NCBI GenBank assembly: GCA_019744885.1
Contig: JAIETY010000143.1
Span: 1 to 44,003, forward strand
Origin: Sphingomonas sp.
GTDB taxonomy: Bacteria > Pseudomonadota > Alphaproteobacteria > Sphingomonadales > Sphingomonadaceae
Direction of reading: 5' to 3'
Length of the DNA stretch: 44,003 nucleotides
Under the pieces are notes generated by a model. The model saw only the letters and a program-made list of their open reading frames with translations, was not told where the DNA came from and did no database searches. A program made the position numbers and the translations under genes. This document shows positions 43,875 through 44,003 of the stretch, in pieces. Numbering within the stretch: position 1 is the stretch's first letter; every line of letters starts with the position of its first letter.

Positions 43875-44003
43875 TCAAGAGGCCGCGAGCGGTAACGCCG
43901 ATTTTAGCCCCAGATGGGCAACAAACGCATCGAAATCGCGGTCGCTATACAGCAGGGGGATCCCGTCGATGATGCAGCGCGTCGCGATCAACGTGTCGAT
44001 CGT
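43875..44003 (-). CDS. PIN-domain (VapC-like) toxin, C-terminal part (runs off the right edge)
   Basis: The minus strand carries 42 residues and a stop, in frame from the window edge: TIDTLIATRCIIDGIPLLYS then DRDFDAFVAHLGLKSAL. The IDxLIAxxxxxxGxxLL(Y/H)xDRDF order is the C-terminal half of PIN-domain ribonuclease toxins, including the conserved acidic DRDF that binds the metal ion. The antitoxin would normally lie upstream, beyond the window. It is 49 bases upstream of the serine protease gene on the same strand. Confidence 0.8.
   Translation of the reverse strand, partial: TIDTLIATRCIIDGIPLLYSDRDFDAFVAHLGLKSALPLAAS

Noticed and set aside
41426..43972. An 848-codon open frame on the plus strand
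   Set aside because: It is out of phase with the CPBP gene and antisense to the serine protease; the composition is typical of shadow frames.

Overview
The window is one chromosomal stretch of a GC-rich alphaproteobacterium, most likely Sphingomonas or a close relative in the Sphingomonadaceae. The evidence is the gene content: a large TonB-dependent receptor, an ArsR-methyltransferase fusion ahead of metF and a split metH, an F1 operon in the order atpHAGDC with a very short epsilon subunit, divergent phaCA and phaR, and an AraC regulator paired with a sterol-desaturase-like hydroxylase. Intergenic repeats of the CCGTTCGT / ACGAACGG type point the same way. I see no rRNA, tRNA, CRISPR array, phage or insertion sequence. 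No stretch longer than 300 bases lacks a gene.

Layout. 1-415: two small lipoprotein genes on the minus strand, the second cut by the window edge. 538-6279: a methionine-cycle operon (regulator, metF, metH in two parts) with a strong promoter that contains a perfect 20-bp palindrome. 6395-8939: a GNAT acetyltransferase, then a hydroxylase and its AraC-type regulator. 9021-15827: a NodB-type deacetylase overlapping a valine-degradation set (isobutyryl-CoA dehydrogenase, 3-hydroxyisobutyryl-CoA hydrolase, enoyl-CoA hydratase, 3-hydroxyisobutyrate dehydrogenase), then an MFS transporter. 15862-20807: alanine racemase and a TonB-dependent receptor with its terminator. 21069-23898: polyhydroxyalkanoate genes. 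24034-27680: an exported methyltransferase-like protein, a GT39-type membrane glycosyltransferase and an exported retropepsin/PDZ protein. 27898-29421: a cpaF/tadA ATPase without its usual neighbours. 29517-35231: the F1 ATP synthase operon. 35448-38702: chemoreceptor, acetyltransferase, dienelactone hydrolase. 38699-39638: a small-membrane-protein / DUF2975 / XRE operon with a clear promoter. 39847-41357: ada and a DUF1203 gene. 41433-43825: two membrane-bound proteases meeting tail to tail. 43875 to the end: the C-terminus of a PIN-domain (VapC-like) toxin.

The most unusual features are these. (1) The ATP synthase operon carries two small genes for probably exported proteins, one between atpA and atpG and one between atpG and atpD, each fitted between its neighbours with its own ribosome binding site. 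A 168-bp element with 13-bp perfect terminal inverted repeats and nested hairpins fills the atpD-atpC spacer. (2) The methionine operon promoter has its operator between -35 and -10 and a predicted transcription start only a few bases before the ATG, so the message may be leaderless. (3) phaC and phaR start 17 bp apart on opposite strands, so each promoter should lie inside the other gene. Names rest on reading translated sequences and motifs; no database search was run.
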